Origin: SKVR01 sp037441525 | GTDB taxonomy: Bacteria; Bacteroidota; Bacteroidia; Bacteroidales; UBA7960 | Assembly: GCA_037441525.1 (NCBI GenBank) | Contig: JBBISA010000061.1 | Span: forward strand, 1 to 23,667 | Length of the DNA stretch: 23,667 nucleotides | Reading direction: 5' to 3' | Shown here: positions 16,022-23,639 of the stretch, piece after piece | Position numbering within the stretch: the first letter of the stretch is position 1 | Layout of the letters: each line of letters begins with the position of its first letter | Position numbers and translations under genes: made by a program | Notes under the pieces: model-generated | Told to the model about the DNA's origin: nothing | Databases searched by the model: none | What the model saw: the letters and a program-made list of their open reading frames with translations, nothing else

Positions 16022-16230
16022 CCGTCCCTGCAAACTTAAACCCCGATTATTCATCAGAAAGGAAATGTACCAATGACTGAGCTTGGTGTAGTTTCGCCTT
16101 TAAAAACGGTAACTTTCAAACCTGAGTTAAATCTGTCAATGCCGAATTACTTTGGCTGTGCAATTAAAGTCAACAGAAATCTGTTCGAAGGGGCGGGAAA
16201 ATTATCCTTTATGTCTGTTGATGATGAAAA
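16022..16230. other. Intergenic stretch without recognisable gene
   Basis: Between the ssrA promoter and the Hsp20 terminator I see no supported gene. A + strand open frame begins at 16073 but runs through the terminator and antisense into the Hsp20 gene, and its product resembles nothing known to me. Confidence 0.5.
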
Positions 16231-16266
16231 AGAAAATCCCGGAGGTCGGTCCGGGATTTTCTTTTT
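16231..16266. terminator. Bidirectional intrinsic terminator after Hsp20
   Basis: A perfect 13-bp stem (AGAAAATCCCGGA at 16231-16243 with its complement at 16250-16262) around a six-base loop. T-tracts follow on both strands. It lies 17 bases past the Hsp20 stop codon and would also stop + strand transcription. Confidence 0.85.
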
Positions 16267-16282
16267 AATTGGTTGGTTTCCT

Positions 16283-16735
16283 TTACTGAATGGCAATCTG
16301 GCGTGCAGGTTTGGGTTTTACCTCTTCGCGTTTGGGAAGGGTAAGGTGCAGTATGCCGTTTTCGTACCGTGCATGGATATTGTCAGCATTTACAATGTTC
16401 TGCGCAATTGAAAATGTACGGCGGAATGACTGATAGCTGAATTCACGACGGGTTATCCTTTCGATGTCTCTTTCAATATTTTCATCTTTTCTTTCAGATG
16501 AAATCACCAGTTGACCGTTGTCGTAATTTACATTAAAATCTTCCTTGCGCATACCGGGAGCGGCTACCTCAATTACAAAGTCATCCTTTGTTTCCTTGAT
16601 GTTTACAGCAGGCAATGTTGAATTGGTACTTGAAAAGTTGGCGTTATTCCAGTCCATTAGTTCTCCTTCAAAGAATTTGTCTATCAATGAAGGAAGGGCG
16701 GGAAACCACGGGTTTGAAATTCTTGCGAGTGTCAT
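16283..16735 (-). CDS. Small heat-shock protein (Hsp20/alpha-crystallin)
   Basis: An ATP-independent holdase chaperone of 150 residues. The alpha-crystallin domain spans about residues 42-135, from LPAVNIKETKDDFVIEVAAPG to the signature NGILHLTLPKRE. A charged C-terminal tail ends with the I-x-I motif (IAI), which docks subunits in oligomers. Unusually for this strand, there is a clear Shine-Dalgarno sequence: GGAGG at 16745-16749, nine bases before the ATG. It lies 231 bases downstream of the ABC permease gene on the same strand and has its own strong terminator, so it is probably a separate stress-regulated unit. Confidence 0.96.
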   Translation of the reverse strand: MTLARISNPWFPALPSLIDKFFEGELMDWNNANFSSTNSTLPAVNIKETKDDFVIEVAAPGMRKEDFNVNYDNGQLVISSERKDENIERDIERITRREFSYQSFRRTFSIAQNIVNADNIHARYENGILHLTLPKREEVKPKPARQIAIQ

Positions 16736-16966
16736 AATATGGGTCCTCCATTAGGTTAAGTTAGACATTTTGTTTACGTTTTCCCGTTTTTCAACTTGTG
16801 TGCCATCTCAGTTTAAAAAATACTGAAAATTTCCTGATTCTGGTTGTAAAGAACAGAAAATAAGCGATAAACACAATTCTAAAAGGACAAATAGCAAATT
16901 GATGATGGCTGGGGAGAGCTGACATAATGGCAACATAGTAAATAGGACATGCCAATATGGCTTGTT

Positions 16967-17668
16967 TTATATTTGCTTACGGCTGAAAACCCATACAGAG
17001 AAACCAAGAAATAGTAATGTCTGGTAACTTATTCCCACAATGATAAGAAAGAGAAACTGAGATGAAAATTCCCTGTTTTCAAACGCAGCAAAAACCCACC
17101 AGGCCGGAAAAACTACCAGAAACCACTTCCAAATTCCGGGAAACAGAAAAGCCGGCAATGGCAATATTATGAGGAAAGTAAGTAATTTGGTAATGGTTGC
17201 TCCTTCAATTTTATTACGCGCAAAAAATGCAGGAACCATTGCCATAATAGGGGCAGACATGGCCGATAAGGCAGAAAGGCACACTATCTGAAAAACATTT
17301 CCAGTTTCTATTCCCGACAAAAGCAAAAGCATAGCCGCGGCAATCCATCCAAACAAAAATATACAAGCCATTCGCATTAGGGTAAGAAGTTTGAATGAAA
17401 CCGGAAGAATCTGCAAAACATCCTGTACATTATTATCCTTTTCATCGAGTATGACAAAAGCGATGGCCATACCTGGCATAATAGCCACAATCATACAAAG
17501 CAGGGCAAACCCATAGGGGATATAATTAACTGCCTCTGGCCATGCCCCTGCAAGAAAAGGGTAGCCAAAATGCAACAATGAAATCATAATAACCGGCACA
17601 AAAAAAATTATCAGCAACGATGGGTCTCTTGCTATGTTCCGGAGATCGGTTTTTATTATAGAAAACAT
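16967..17668 (-). CDS. ABC-2 type permease, second subunit
   Basis: An inner-membrane subunit of an ABC exporter. The ATG at 17668 gives 233 residues beginning MFSIIKTDLRNIARDPSLL, the usual start of ABC-2 permeases (cytosolic amphipathic segment before helix 1). A GTG at 17719 would add 17 residues and overlap the preceding gene by 17 bases. Six hydrophobic segments are visible. The first 60 residues include the R-D-P motif typical of the family. It pairs with the 232-residue permease directly upstream, and the two probably form a heterodimer served by the ATPase at 18469-19320. Confidence 0.85.
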   Translation of the reverse strand: MFSIIKTDLRNIARDPSLLIIFFVPVIMISLLHFGYPFLAGAWPEAVNYIPYGFALLCMIVAIMPGMAIAFVILDEKDNNVQDVLQILPVSFKLLTLMRMACIFLFGWIAAAMLLLLSGIETGNVFQIVCLSALSAMSAPIMAMVPAFFARNKIEGATITKLLTFLIILPLPAFLFPGIWKWFLVVFPAWWVFAAFENREFSSQFLFLIIVGISYQTLLFLGFSVWVFSRKQI

Positions 17669-17702
17669 AGGTGAAATGTTTGGAAAATTGTATTGCGATT
17701 CT

Positions 17703-18401
17703 TTAGGTGTTAATAGCACGATGCCAGTTTTTCAGGGCTACTCTGAATGCAAGCCATGTAAACACAATCAGAATAAAAAATGCGTAGATTATTTCGGGAA
17801 GTGATACAGTGCTGTTGTTTTTGATTGCGGCCGAAAATAGAATCAATGAGCCCTGGGTTGGAATCAGAAACCAGAGCCATGTTGTTGTAATGCCTAAAAA
17901 GTTGAGCATCGGCAGCGAAAAGGGTACCATAAACAATGGAATCACCAGAAAATACTGATTAAAGGTTTTTACCCTTGAAACTCCTGTAAAACCTATAAAT
18001 ACAAAGAGTACCGATGATAAGGTAACTGCTGCCCCAAAGTATAACAAATTAAAATCAAAACCAACTCCTGCCAATGTCATTATCAGGCTGGCGACCATGG
18101 CCACCAGGGTAAGAGCTATTGCCTTGCTCAACAAATACTGGCCTGGGCGAACCGGCGTTACGCTCATAGCCTGAAGGGTATTTCCACTTTTTTCAAACAA
18201 AACCATTACCCCGGTAAACATAAACCCCAACATTACAGGGTCGGTGAATATGAGAATGATTAAAACATCAGTAAAGTTTTGCCGGGGTAGTATTTGCAAT
18301 ATGAGGGTGTATAGAATGGTGATTATGGCTGCTGCATATAATACCCCATTGCGAAAAAGCAGGGTTAAATCGAGCCTGATCAATGATATCAATATTTTCA
18401 T
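17703..18401 (-). CDS. ABC-2 type permease, first subunit
   Basis: A 232-residue membrane protein with six predicted helices. I chose the ATG at 18401 because it begins MKILISLIRLDLTLLFRNG, the standard N-terminal segment of ABC-2 permeases. The longer open frame back to 18551 overlaps the ATPase gene and gives an unlikely N-terminus. The motif MSVTPVRPGQYLLSKA (about 84-99) is the conserved cytosolic loop of drug and ABC-2 exporters. Its near-identical length to the following permease and the ATPase-permease-permease order resemble fluoroquinolone-exporter-type operons of the Rv2686c-Rv2688c kind. The substrate is not known. Confidence 0.85.
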   Translation of the reverse strand: MKILISLIRLDLTLLFRNGVLYAAAIITILYTLILQILPRQNFTDVLIILIFTDPVMLGFMFTGVMVLFEKSGNTLQAMSVTPVRPGQYLLSKAIALTLVAMVASLIMTLAGVGFDFNLLYFGAAVTLSSVLFVFIGFTGVSRVKTFNQYFLVIPLFMVPFSLPMLNFLGITTTWLWFLIPTQGSLILFSAAIKNNSTVSLPEIIYAFFILIVFTWLAFRVALKNWHRAINT

Positions 18402-18468
18402 GGATGTACTAAAACCGGTTATTGTTTTCTTGCCCACAGGGAAATAAGTTTTTTGATGAATAACATAT

Positions 18469-19320
18469 TTAGTACAATTTTTCACCTGTTGTTTTAATGA
18501 AAACATCTTCAAGAGTTGCTTCTGCAGAGTGAATAGATTGTACATACTCATTGGTGATCAATTGTATGAAATCGCTATTGGTGCCCAATCCGTCGAGGGC
18601 AAACTGATGGGCTTTAACTTGCCCGTTGCCATACTCTACTTTAATCTCACGGGTGCCATAACGCAGTTTCAGATTGCGGGGGGTGTCAGTAAGGTTGATT
18701 TTCCCTTTGGTAATAAAGGCTACACGGTTGCAGAGCTCGTCGGCATCGAACATGTTATGGGTAGTAAGAAAGATGGTTTTACCCTGGCTGCGAAGGTCTG
18801 TTATTATGGTTTTAAGCTTTCGCGCATTTAAAGGGTCTAAACCTGATGTAGGTTCATCGAAAAAAAGAATCTCAGGATCGTGTACCAGGGCTCTGATAAA
18901 GTTCAGACGCATTTTCATCCCTTTGGAGAATTCGCTGGTGGGTTTATGCGCATATTCCTGCAAGCCCACCATTTCCAGCAATTCCATGAGGTTGGTGTTT
19001 CGATTACGGTAAAATGATGAAAAAAAAGACAGATTTTCAAGGGCTGTGAGCCTGGGGTAATGATTGGGAAGCTCGAACCCAACCCCAATGGTATTGTAAT
19101 AATCCTGCCCCTGTTTGCTGAGCTCTTTTCCGGCAACTTCAACATAGCCGCTGTAGTTGCGCAATAACCCTGTCAAAATTTTCTGGGTTGTGCTTTTTCC
19201 TGCTCCTGAAGGGCCCAGGAACCCAAAAATTTCGCCCGGGGCAACCTGAAAACTTACATCATTAACGGCAGCAAAAATGTCGCGCGGATAGATGTATGTG
19301 AGATTCTCTACTTTAATCAT
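18469..19320 (-). CDS. ABC exporter ATP-binding subunit
   Basis: A 283-residue nucleotide-binding subunit powering the two permeases downstream. The ATG at 19320 gives the canonical start MIKVENLTYIYP; a GTG at 19350 would add ten unlikely residues. All ABC motifs are present: Walker A GPSGAGKST (Lys42), signature FSKGM (131-135, in place of LSGGQ), Walker B ILFFDEP (Asp155, Glu156), D-loop SGLD (159-162) and H-loop His188. The C-terminal ~70 residues with the ending LEDVFIKTTGEKL are typical of DrrA-type exporters. It lies 67 bases before the first permease and 171 bases after the TetR gene. Confidence 0.94.
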   Translation of the reverse strand: MIKVENLTYIYPRDIFAAVNDVSFQVAPGEIFGFLGPSGAGKSTTQKILTGLLRNYSGYVEVAGKELSKQGQDYYNTIGVGFELPNHYPRLTALENLSFFSSFYRNRNTNLMELLEMVGLQEYAHKPTSEFSKGMKMRLNFIRALVHDPEILFFDEPTSGLDPLNARKLKTIITDLRSQGKTIFLTTHNMFDADELCNRVAFITKGKINLTDTPRNLKLRYGTREIKVEYGNGQVKAHQFALDGLGTNSDFIQLITNEYVQSIHSAEATLEDVFIKTTGEKLY

Positions 19321-19491
19321 GATGGTGGAATTTGATTTTTCGTTTGGCACTTTTTCTTCTGATACGTGGGTTCGATTAGTTAGCTTTTAAATTTCAGCTC
19401 AGTAAAAATGTGAAAGGACACATAAAGGTCTGCTTCAAATGTGCTGGGTCAGATTGGCAAGGTGATATTTTGGTAAGTATAATTTATTAAA

Positions 19492-20094
19492 TCATTGCCG
19501 TTTGATAGAATCATAAACCAGCCGTGCCATATCTCTTTCCTTCCGAGGAGTTTCGAAGCTCTGGCTAAGGATTACACCATGCATCTCAATGCCATCGAAA
19601 AGCAACATAAACATTTCGGCTATTTTACGAGGTTCAACTCCAGGTTTTAATTCGCCATTGGCTGCAGCCAATTCTAAAATCTTTTCCAGTTGTTGCTTTT
19701 CACGGTAAATAAAAAGGTCAACTTTTTGCCGCACTCCAGGCACAAACCGAATTGCCTGCATGATAAAAAGAAAGAAGTTCAGTTCACTGTGTTCAACGCC
19801 CAGATATGCCGCAAACATGGTGAAGGCGGCCTCTTTTTGTCCTAAAAAATCATCAATATTCTCAAGAAAACTTTTTGCTGGCGAAGGGTTGAATTGAACA
19901 TCAGACGCAACCCCGAAAAAAAATTGATCAACCACTTCTTCGAAAAGCTGCTCCTTGCTTTCGAAATGATGGTAAAAACCACCTTTCGATAAGCCTGTGG
20001 CTTTAAGCAGCATACTCATAGACACTTCTGCATAGCCGGTTGTCATAAACAGCGCAAAAGCTTTCTGAATTATATGTTGTTTGGTTGTGCTCAT
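19492..20094 (-). CDS. TetR-family transcriptional repressor
   Basis: A 200-residue dimeric repressor. The N-terminal helix-turn-helix (about residues 5-50) has the family signature MLLKATGLSKGGFYHHFESKE. The C-terminal helical domain, which would sense a ligand, is unlike any member I can name. The gene is the first of the cassette, with the ABC ATPase and permease genes following on the same strand after 171 bases. A strong promoter and an overlapping palindrome lie within 55 bases of the start codon, pointing to autoregulation and ligand-induced control of the exporter. Confidence 0.94.
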   Translation of the reverse strand: MSTTKQHIIQKAFALFMTTGYAEVSMSMLLKATGLSKGGFYHHFESKEQLFEEVVDQFFFGVASDVQFNPSPAKSFLENIDDFLGQKEAAFTMFAAYLGVEHSELNFFLFIMQAIRFVPGVRQKVDLFIYREKQQLEKILELAAANGELKPGVEPRKIAEMFMLLFDGIEMHGVILSQSFETPRKERDMARLVYDSIKRQ

Positions 20095-20095
20095 A

Positions 20096-20113
20096 AAACC
20101 GACCGGTTGGTTT
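20096..20113. promoter_or_regulatory. Palindromic TetR operator
   Basis: AAACCGACCGGTTGGTTT is an 18-bp palindrome with one mismatched pair and centre ACC|GGT. It ends one base before the repressor's start codon and directly downstream of the -7 box, where a bound TetR dimer would block transcription start. No further copy is visible ahead of the ABC ATPase gene. Confidence 0.75.
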
Positions 20114-20114
20114 G

Positions 20115-20145
20115 TAAAGGTAATTGTTTTTGTGATTCAATCAAA
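20115..20145 (-). promoter_or_regulatory. Promoter of the TetR-ABC exporter cassette
   Basis: On the - strand TTTG (20145-20142), 19 bases, then TACCTTTA (20122-20115). This fits the Bacteroidota consensus TTTG-N19-TAnnTTTG with one mismatch in the last base. The start site would fall inside the palindromic operator. Confidence 0.75.
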
Positions 20146-20164
20146 TAAGAAAAAACAATTAATA

Positions 20165-20215
20165 AACCCGGCTAAGTCATTAGTTCATTACATCCCTAAT
20201 GACTAATCCGGGGTT
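20165..20215 (-). terminator. Long imperfect stem-loop between two - strand units
   Basis: CTAATGACT (20196-20204) pairs with AGTCATTAG (20175-20183), and after two mismatches CCGGGG/CCCGG and AA/TT ends extend the stem to about 18 pairs. On the - strand the sequence after it is TTATTAATTGTTTTTTC. It probably ends transcription of the genes at 20364-23518 before the TetR promoter. Confidence 0.6.
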
Positions 20216-20363
20216 AAAAATGTTTGTGCCGAAAAAAACCACTTTTAAACGAACCGGGCACAATTATACCCGAACCAAAAATGACTTTTGGAGCTGCTAA
20301 TAATTAAAAACTAAGGGAAAGTAAATGTTTGGCATGAAATGAACCCTTCCAAATTCTTTCTGC

Positions 20364-20949
20364 CTATAATGGAAATACAAGTGAGATGCCCTTGGGCGAT
20401 AGGCCAATGCTAATGAAAGAGTTTGAAAAATTCTGTCGATGGTTATACTGAATAAAGTATTTGGTAAGATCGAACAGGAAAAGGAAACCACAACATAACC
20501 GATTGTCCGAATCCTTTCAGCCTTTCTGGTCGCTTCTGATTATTGGCTGCTGCTTTAACCATCCAGAATCCACCGGCCATATAAAGCAGATCGAGGCCCG
20601 CATTAATTAGGAAAATGTTTTCGGTACGAATATGTTTTTGCAACATTACAGAACCTGAAAGGCCCGTAATATCTGTTCCTGCAATTTCGAATAGCGCGTA
20701 TGTGGCTATACCGGCATTAATAATGTTCCAGAAAGCATTCATCTGGTGAAAATATTTCTGTTCGCCAGAACTAAGCAGCGAACCCCAGGTTCCGGTTGCA
20801 ATATTGGCTAAAGCCCAACCGCCCAGCAAGTACATTCCTGAGCGGTTGATATCGAGTGTGCGAATATAGAAATTTGTTGTGTCGTTGGTGAAAGCTGGAA
20901 GGCTTATCACAACTAAGACAATGGTCAGAAGAATACTTTTTTTGCTCAT
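20364..20949 (-). pseudogene. Small membrane protein gene disrupted by a frameshift (DUF6992-like)
   Basis: The uninterrupted frame is 168 residues and stops at 20443, ending with an odd WFPFPVRSYQILYSV after KGFGQSVML. Shifting frame by one base at about 20484-20492 continues as GFLFLFDLTKYF, followed by about 30 more residues (HRQNFSNSF, LSPKGISLVFPL) to a TAG at 20364. That restores a last membrane helix and tail of the sort I would expect for this family. The N-terminus has a signal sequence (residues 1-21), then GMYLLGGWALANIATG and KYFHQMNAFWNIINAG, reminiscent of uncharacterised DUF6992 proteins (named from memory). The gene is either a recent pseudogene or carries a sequencing error in a short homopolymer-like stretch. 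Function unknown. Confidence 0.7.
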
Positions 20950-20958
20950 GGATGAGGG

Positions 20959-20982
20959 TATTTGGTTGATTCAAACCAAATA
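20959..20982. repeat. Perfect 9-bp inverted repeat upstream of the frameshifted gene
   Basis: TATTTGGTT (20959-20967) and AACCAAATA (20974-20982) flank GATTCA. The repeat begins 9 bases upstream of the start codon of the gene at 20949. It could be an operator or an mRNA hairpin masking the start region. It has no T-tract. Confidence 0.5.
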
Positions 20983-21019
20983 ACCACCAACAGGGGCAAA
21001 ATGTTTCAGCGGAACATTT

Positions 21020-22495
21020 TTAGGGATTTATCTGCTTTTCAGTGAAGAACAAAGTGCCTGTGATTTGTTCACCCTGGTTTTTTGCTGCGATCCAGATGTC
21101 CATTTGTCCTTCTGATGGTTGATTGAGAAGGATCAGAGGGTTGAGAGTACCGGCATTGGCGTTGTCGTTGCATACCCAGGTTCCATCGGACAGATTAACA
21201 ATCAACACTGCATCTTTACCCTGCTGGTCGGCCCTGAATAGTACCCTGAGGTTTTCGGCTGTTCCCGACCAGTTTAGTCTGAAATCAGGGGCAATGGCGG
21301 CAAAACCTTTACAATTGTCTCCCAGGCCTAATTCTTCAACAGCTACTTCTCCGCCAACCCTTGCGCTAATGGAGAATGGGTCGGGGACGAAGCCTTGCTG
21401 TAGCCTGAAAGTACCACTTCCGGGTTCAAGGGAATAGTCGAGCTTTTTTTCCACCACACGTTGGGGTTCTGGGATCTGAAAAAGAGTTGGATCGGCAATA
21501 TATAAGGTGCCGGTAATATGCTCTCCTTCATTGTAGCTGCCTATCCAAATATCGTATTGCCCAGCCTGGGGATTTTCGATTGTGATGCCAGGATTGTAGT
21601 CAGACTCAAACTCATCGTCGTTGCAAAGCCATGAACCATCGGGCATATTAATGGCCATTGTTGCGTCTTTTCCTGTTTCACCGGCAACAAACCTGAAGCG
21701 AAGTTCTGGAGAGTTTCCGGCCCAATTGATGCGGAAATCGGGGGCAACTGAAACATAACCCATGCAGGCATTGCCAAGATAGTTGAGATTTACCGGGCCA
21801 CCTGTTGTTATTTCAATAATATGGGGTTCCCTTCCGAAGGTTTCGTTGAGAGTAATTTCGCCATAGGCAGGTGGTTGAGTGTAATCAACTTCTTGCCCGG
21901 GATTTTTAAAACGATCGTGTATTTCATTAATTTCCATATTGTCGGCCTTAATAATGTAGAGTGTTCCTTCGTGGTACTCATTCTCATTATAGCTTCCTAC
22001 ACGAATGAAATACTCGCCTCTGAGCGGGTTATCAACTATTATGATGGGGTCGGTGGTGCCATCGAAAGCATCGTCATTGCAAAGAATCATTCCGTTTGGC
22101 AGGTTAATAGCCATGGTAGCATCCTTCCCCCTGGTGTTTGGTTCGAAAAAGAAAGCTAGTCTTGATGTGTTTCCACTCCAGTTGAGCATGGCATCAGGTG
22201 CAACCGATACATATCCGGTACAGTCATCTTTGAATAGCAATACATTTACTTCACCTCCCGAGGTTACGGAAACTTTATGCGGTTCAGCGTCAAAGGAAGC
22301 ATCCAGCGAAATTTCGCCATACGCCGGAGGCTGACTATTGTCAAGCGAGTTTATCTGTTCCCCTTTAGGGACTGGAATTTCCGGGGTGGTTGTTACTGAT
22401 GCAGCCTCCGCAACCTTTCTTTTAGTTGAACAGCCGGAGAATAAAAGGATAATAATCAGCAAAGCTGATGAAATTAATGATGCAGTTCTGTGCAT
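21020..22495 (-). CDS. Lipoprotein with three copies of a Cys-paired beta domain
   Basis: A 491-residue exported lipoprotein (signal ending LLFSGC, Cys22), then a linker to about residue 55 and three tandem domains at ~56-182, 208-333 and 357-485. Each domain reads: YGEI/GTF-LxxxF, DPHxxxxxxGGxV, a first cysteine (DC.GYVS.APD), NWSG, F-x(6)-GKDA, NLPDG-x-x-CND, NP, and G.YDIWIGSYNEGE..GTLYI. The cysteines (92/139, 244/291, 395/442) are always 47 apart, suggesting a disulfide in each domain. The fold is probably a beta-sandwich related to pre-peptidase C-terminal type domains, which I infer and cannot confirm. It lies 30 bases downstream of a two-copy relative. Function unknown; adhesion or ligand binding at the cell surface is possible. 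Confidence 0.88.
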   Translation of the reverse strand: MHRTASLISSALLIIILLFSGCSTKRKVAEAASVTTTPEIPVPKGEQINSLDNSQPPAYGEISLDASFDAEPHKVSVTSGGEVNVLLFKDDCTGYVSVAPDAMLNWSGNTSRLAFFFEPNTRGKDATMAINLPNGMILCNDDAFDGTTDPIIIVDNPLRGEYFIRVGSYNENEYHEGTLYIIKADNMEINEIHDRFKNPGQEVDYTQPPAYGEITLNETFGREPHIIEITTGGPVNLNYLGNACMGYVSVAPDFRINWAGNSPELRFRFVAGETGKDATMAINMPDGSWLCNDDEFESDYNPGITIENPQAGQYDIWIGSYNEGEHITGTLYIADPTLFQIPEPQRVVEKKLDYSLEPGSGTFRLQQGFVPDPFSISARVGGEVAVEELGLGDNCKGFAAIAPDFRLNWSGTAENLRVLFRADQQGKDAVLIVNLSDGTWVCNDNANAGTLNPLILLNQPSEGQMDIWIAAKNQGEQITGTLFFTEKQINP

Positions 22496-22525
22496 TTTTT
22501 AAGGTTTTAGATGTATAAATTTGGT

Positions 22526-23518
22526 TTATCGAGGTTTACGGTCTCTTTCGGTAATGATTAGTTTTCCATCGATATAGGTTCCACTGCTTAAGCTGGCAAC
22601 CCATATATCGAACTGGCCTTCCTGCTGGCTTCCCAGCAACAGCAAGGGGTTAAGTGTGCCACTACTTGCATCGTCGTTGCAAAGCCATTGACCAGATGGG
22701 GTGTTGATTACCAGCACGGCATCTTCGCCAGATTTGTCGGCCTCGAAATAAACACGCAACTGGTTGGTGGTGCCACTCCAGGTTAGTCTGAAATCGGGGG
22801 CTTTAGCTGCAAATCCGGTACAATCGGTTCCAAGATTGAGGTTCTTAACGTCTACTTCCCCTCCGGTTTTAATGGTAACTGAGTGAGGGTCAGCAGAAAA
22901 CCCAGCTCTTAGACTTACTGAACCATAGTGTGGTTCGAGCGAAAAATCAAGTTTTTCAGTCGACTTATTGGTATTGAGTTTGTTAACATCTGTTACCATT
23001 AGTGTTCCTTCAATGAATTTTCCGGTTTCATAACTTCCTACCCAAATGTCGTACTGTCCGGTAGCCGGATTTTCAATAATGACCATAGGATTCAGTTCGT
23101 CTGATGAAATATCGTCGTTGCACCGCCAGGAGCCATCGGGAAGATTAACCAGAATTGTGGCGTCCTGGCCGGCAGTTTTGGCTTCGAAGTAAAAGGCAAT
23201 TTTGCTTGTTGTTCCATTCCAGCTAACACGATAATCGGGTGCTTCGGAAACAAAGCCTGAACAGTCGCCGCCAAGGTAGTTTGAATTTACTGCCCCTCCT
23301 GAAGTAATGGTTAATTTGTGCGGATCAGCACCGAGTGTGGTGTTGTTGAGGCTAATTGAGCCATAGGTTGGTGTTTTGTTATAATCCATCTTAGCGGTTG
23401 CCGGGGTTTTTTGCGCTAGTATATTAAAAGAAGCCAGGACAACAAGCAGTAAAGTGGTTGAAAGTAATCTGGCAAAACCTTTTAAAAGTAAAGAGTTTAG
23501 GATAAGATATCGGACCAT
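22526..23518 (-). CDS. Exported protein with two copies of the same Cys-paired domain
   Basis: A 330-residue protein with a signal peptide (hydrophobic residues ~17-34, likely cleavage after ILAQ) and no lipobox. Two domains at ~49-175 and ~196-323 are homologous to the three in the lipoprotein downstream. The cysteine pairs 86/133 and 233/280 keep the 47-residue spacing, and motifs APDYRVSWNG, NLPDGSWRCNDD and GQYDIWVGSYETG are shared. It is first in the pair and 30 bases from the next gene, so the two are probably co-transcribed and arose by duplication. No catalytic motif is visible. The paired D residues after the second cysteine (CNDD) could bind a metal such as calcium; this is inference. 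Confidence 0.88.
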   Translation of the reverse strand: MVRYLILNSLLLKGFARLLSTTLLLVVLASFNILAQKTPATAKMDYNKTPTYGSISLNNTTLGADPHKLTITSGGAVNSNYLGGDCSGFVSEAPDYRVSWNGTTSKIAFYFEAKTAGQDATILVNLPDGSWRCNDDISSDELNPMVIIENPATGQYDIWVGSYETGKFIEGTLMVTDVNKLNTNKSTEKLDFSLEPHYGSVSLRAGFSADPHSVTIKTGGEVDVKNLNLGTDCTGFAAKAPDFRLTWSGTTNQLRVYFEADKSGEDAVLVINTPSGQWLCNDDASSGTLNPLLLLGSQQEGQFDIWVASLSSGTYIDGKLIITERDRKPR

Positions 23519-23620
23519 TACGAAAGAATTAAGGTTTGTAAAGAGTTTAATTGAGCACTTAGCGAAAATTTTTTTTAAAGTTAATTATTATTTTTCACCA
23601 TATCTTTTATGATAAAAATT

Positions 23621-23639
23621 CACTATTGTCCGGTAAAAA
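23621..23639 (-). repeat. Intergenic element TTTTTA-Y-CGGACAATAGTG, copy 2
   Basis: Reads on the - strand as the same 19-base element found at 33-51 with one difference (C for T). It lies 102 bases upstream of the start of the two-domain exported protein and in the same orientation relative to that gene. No promoter consensus could be fixed around it. Confidence 0.4.

Noticed and set aside
16073..16411. 112-codon + strand open frame starting with a plausible ATG
   Set aside because: It crosses a strong bidirectional terminator and runs antisense into the Hsp20 gene; the product has no recognisable features.
17669..17719. GTG start for the second ABC permease
   Set aside because: It overlaps the preceding gene and adds 17 residues not typical of the family; the ATG at 17668 gives the standard N-terminus.
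18411..18422. AACCGGTT palindrome between ABC ATPase and permease as a second TetR operator
   Set aside because: It shares only the ACCGGT core with the operator at 20096-20113 and has no promoter next to it.
20297..20491. 64-codon open frame at the end of the frameshifted gene
   Set aside because: It is in the third frame and matches neither the upstream protein nor its restored continuation.
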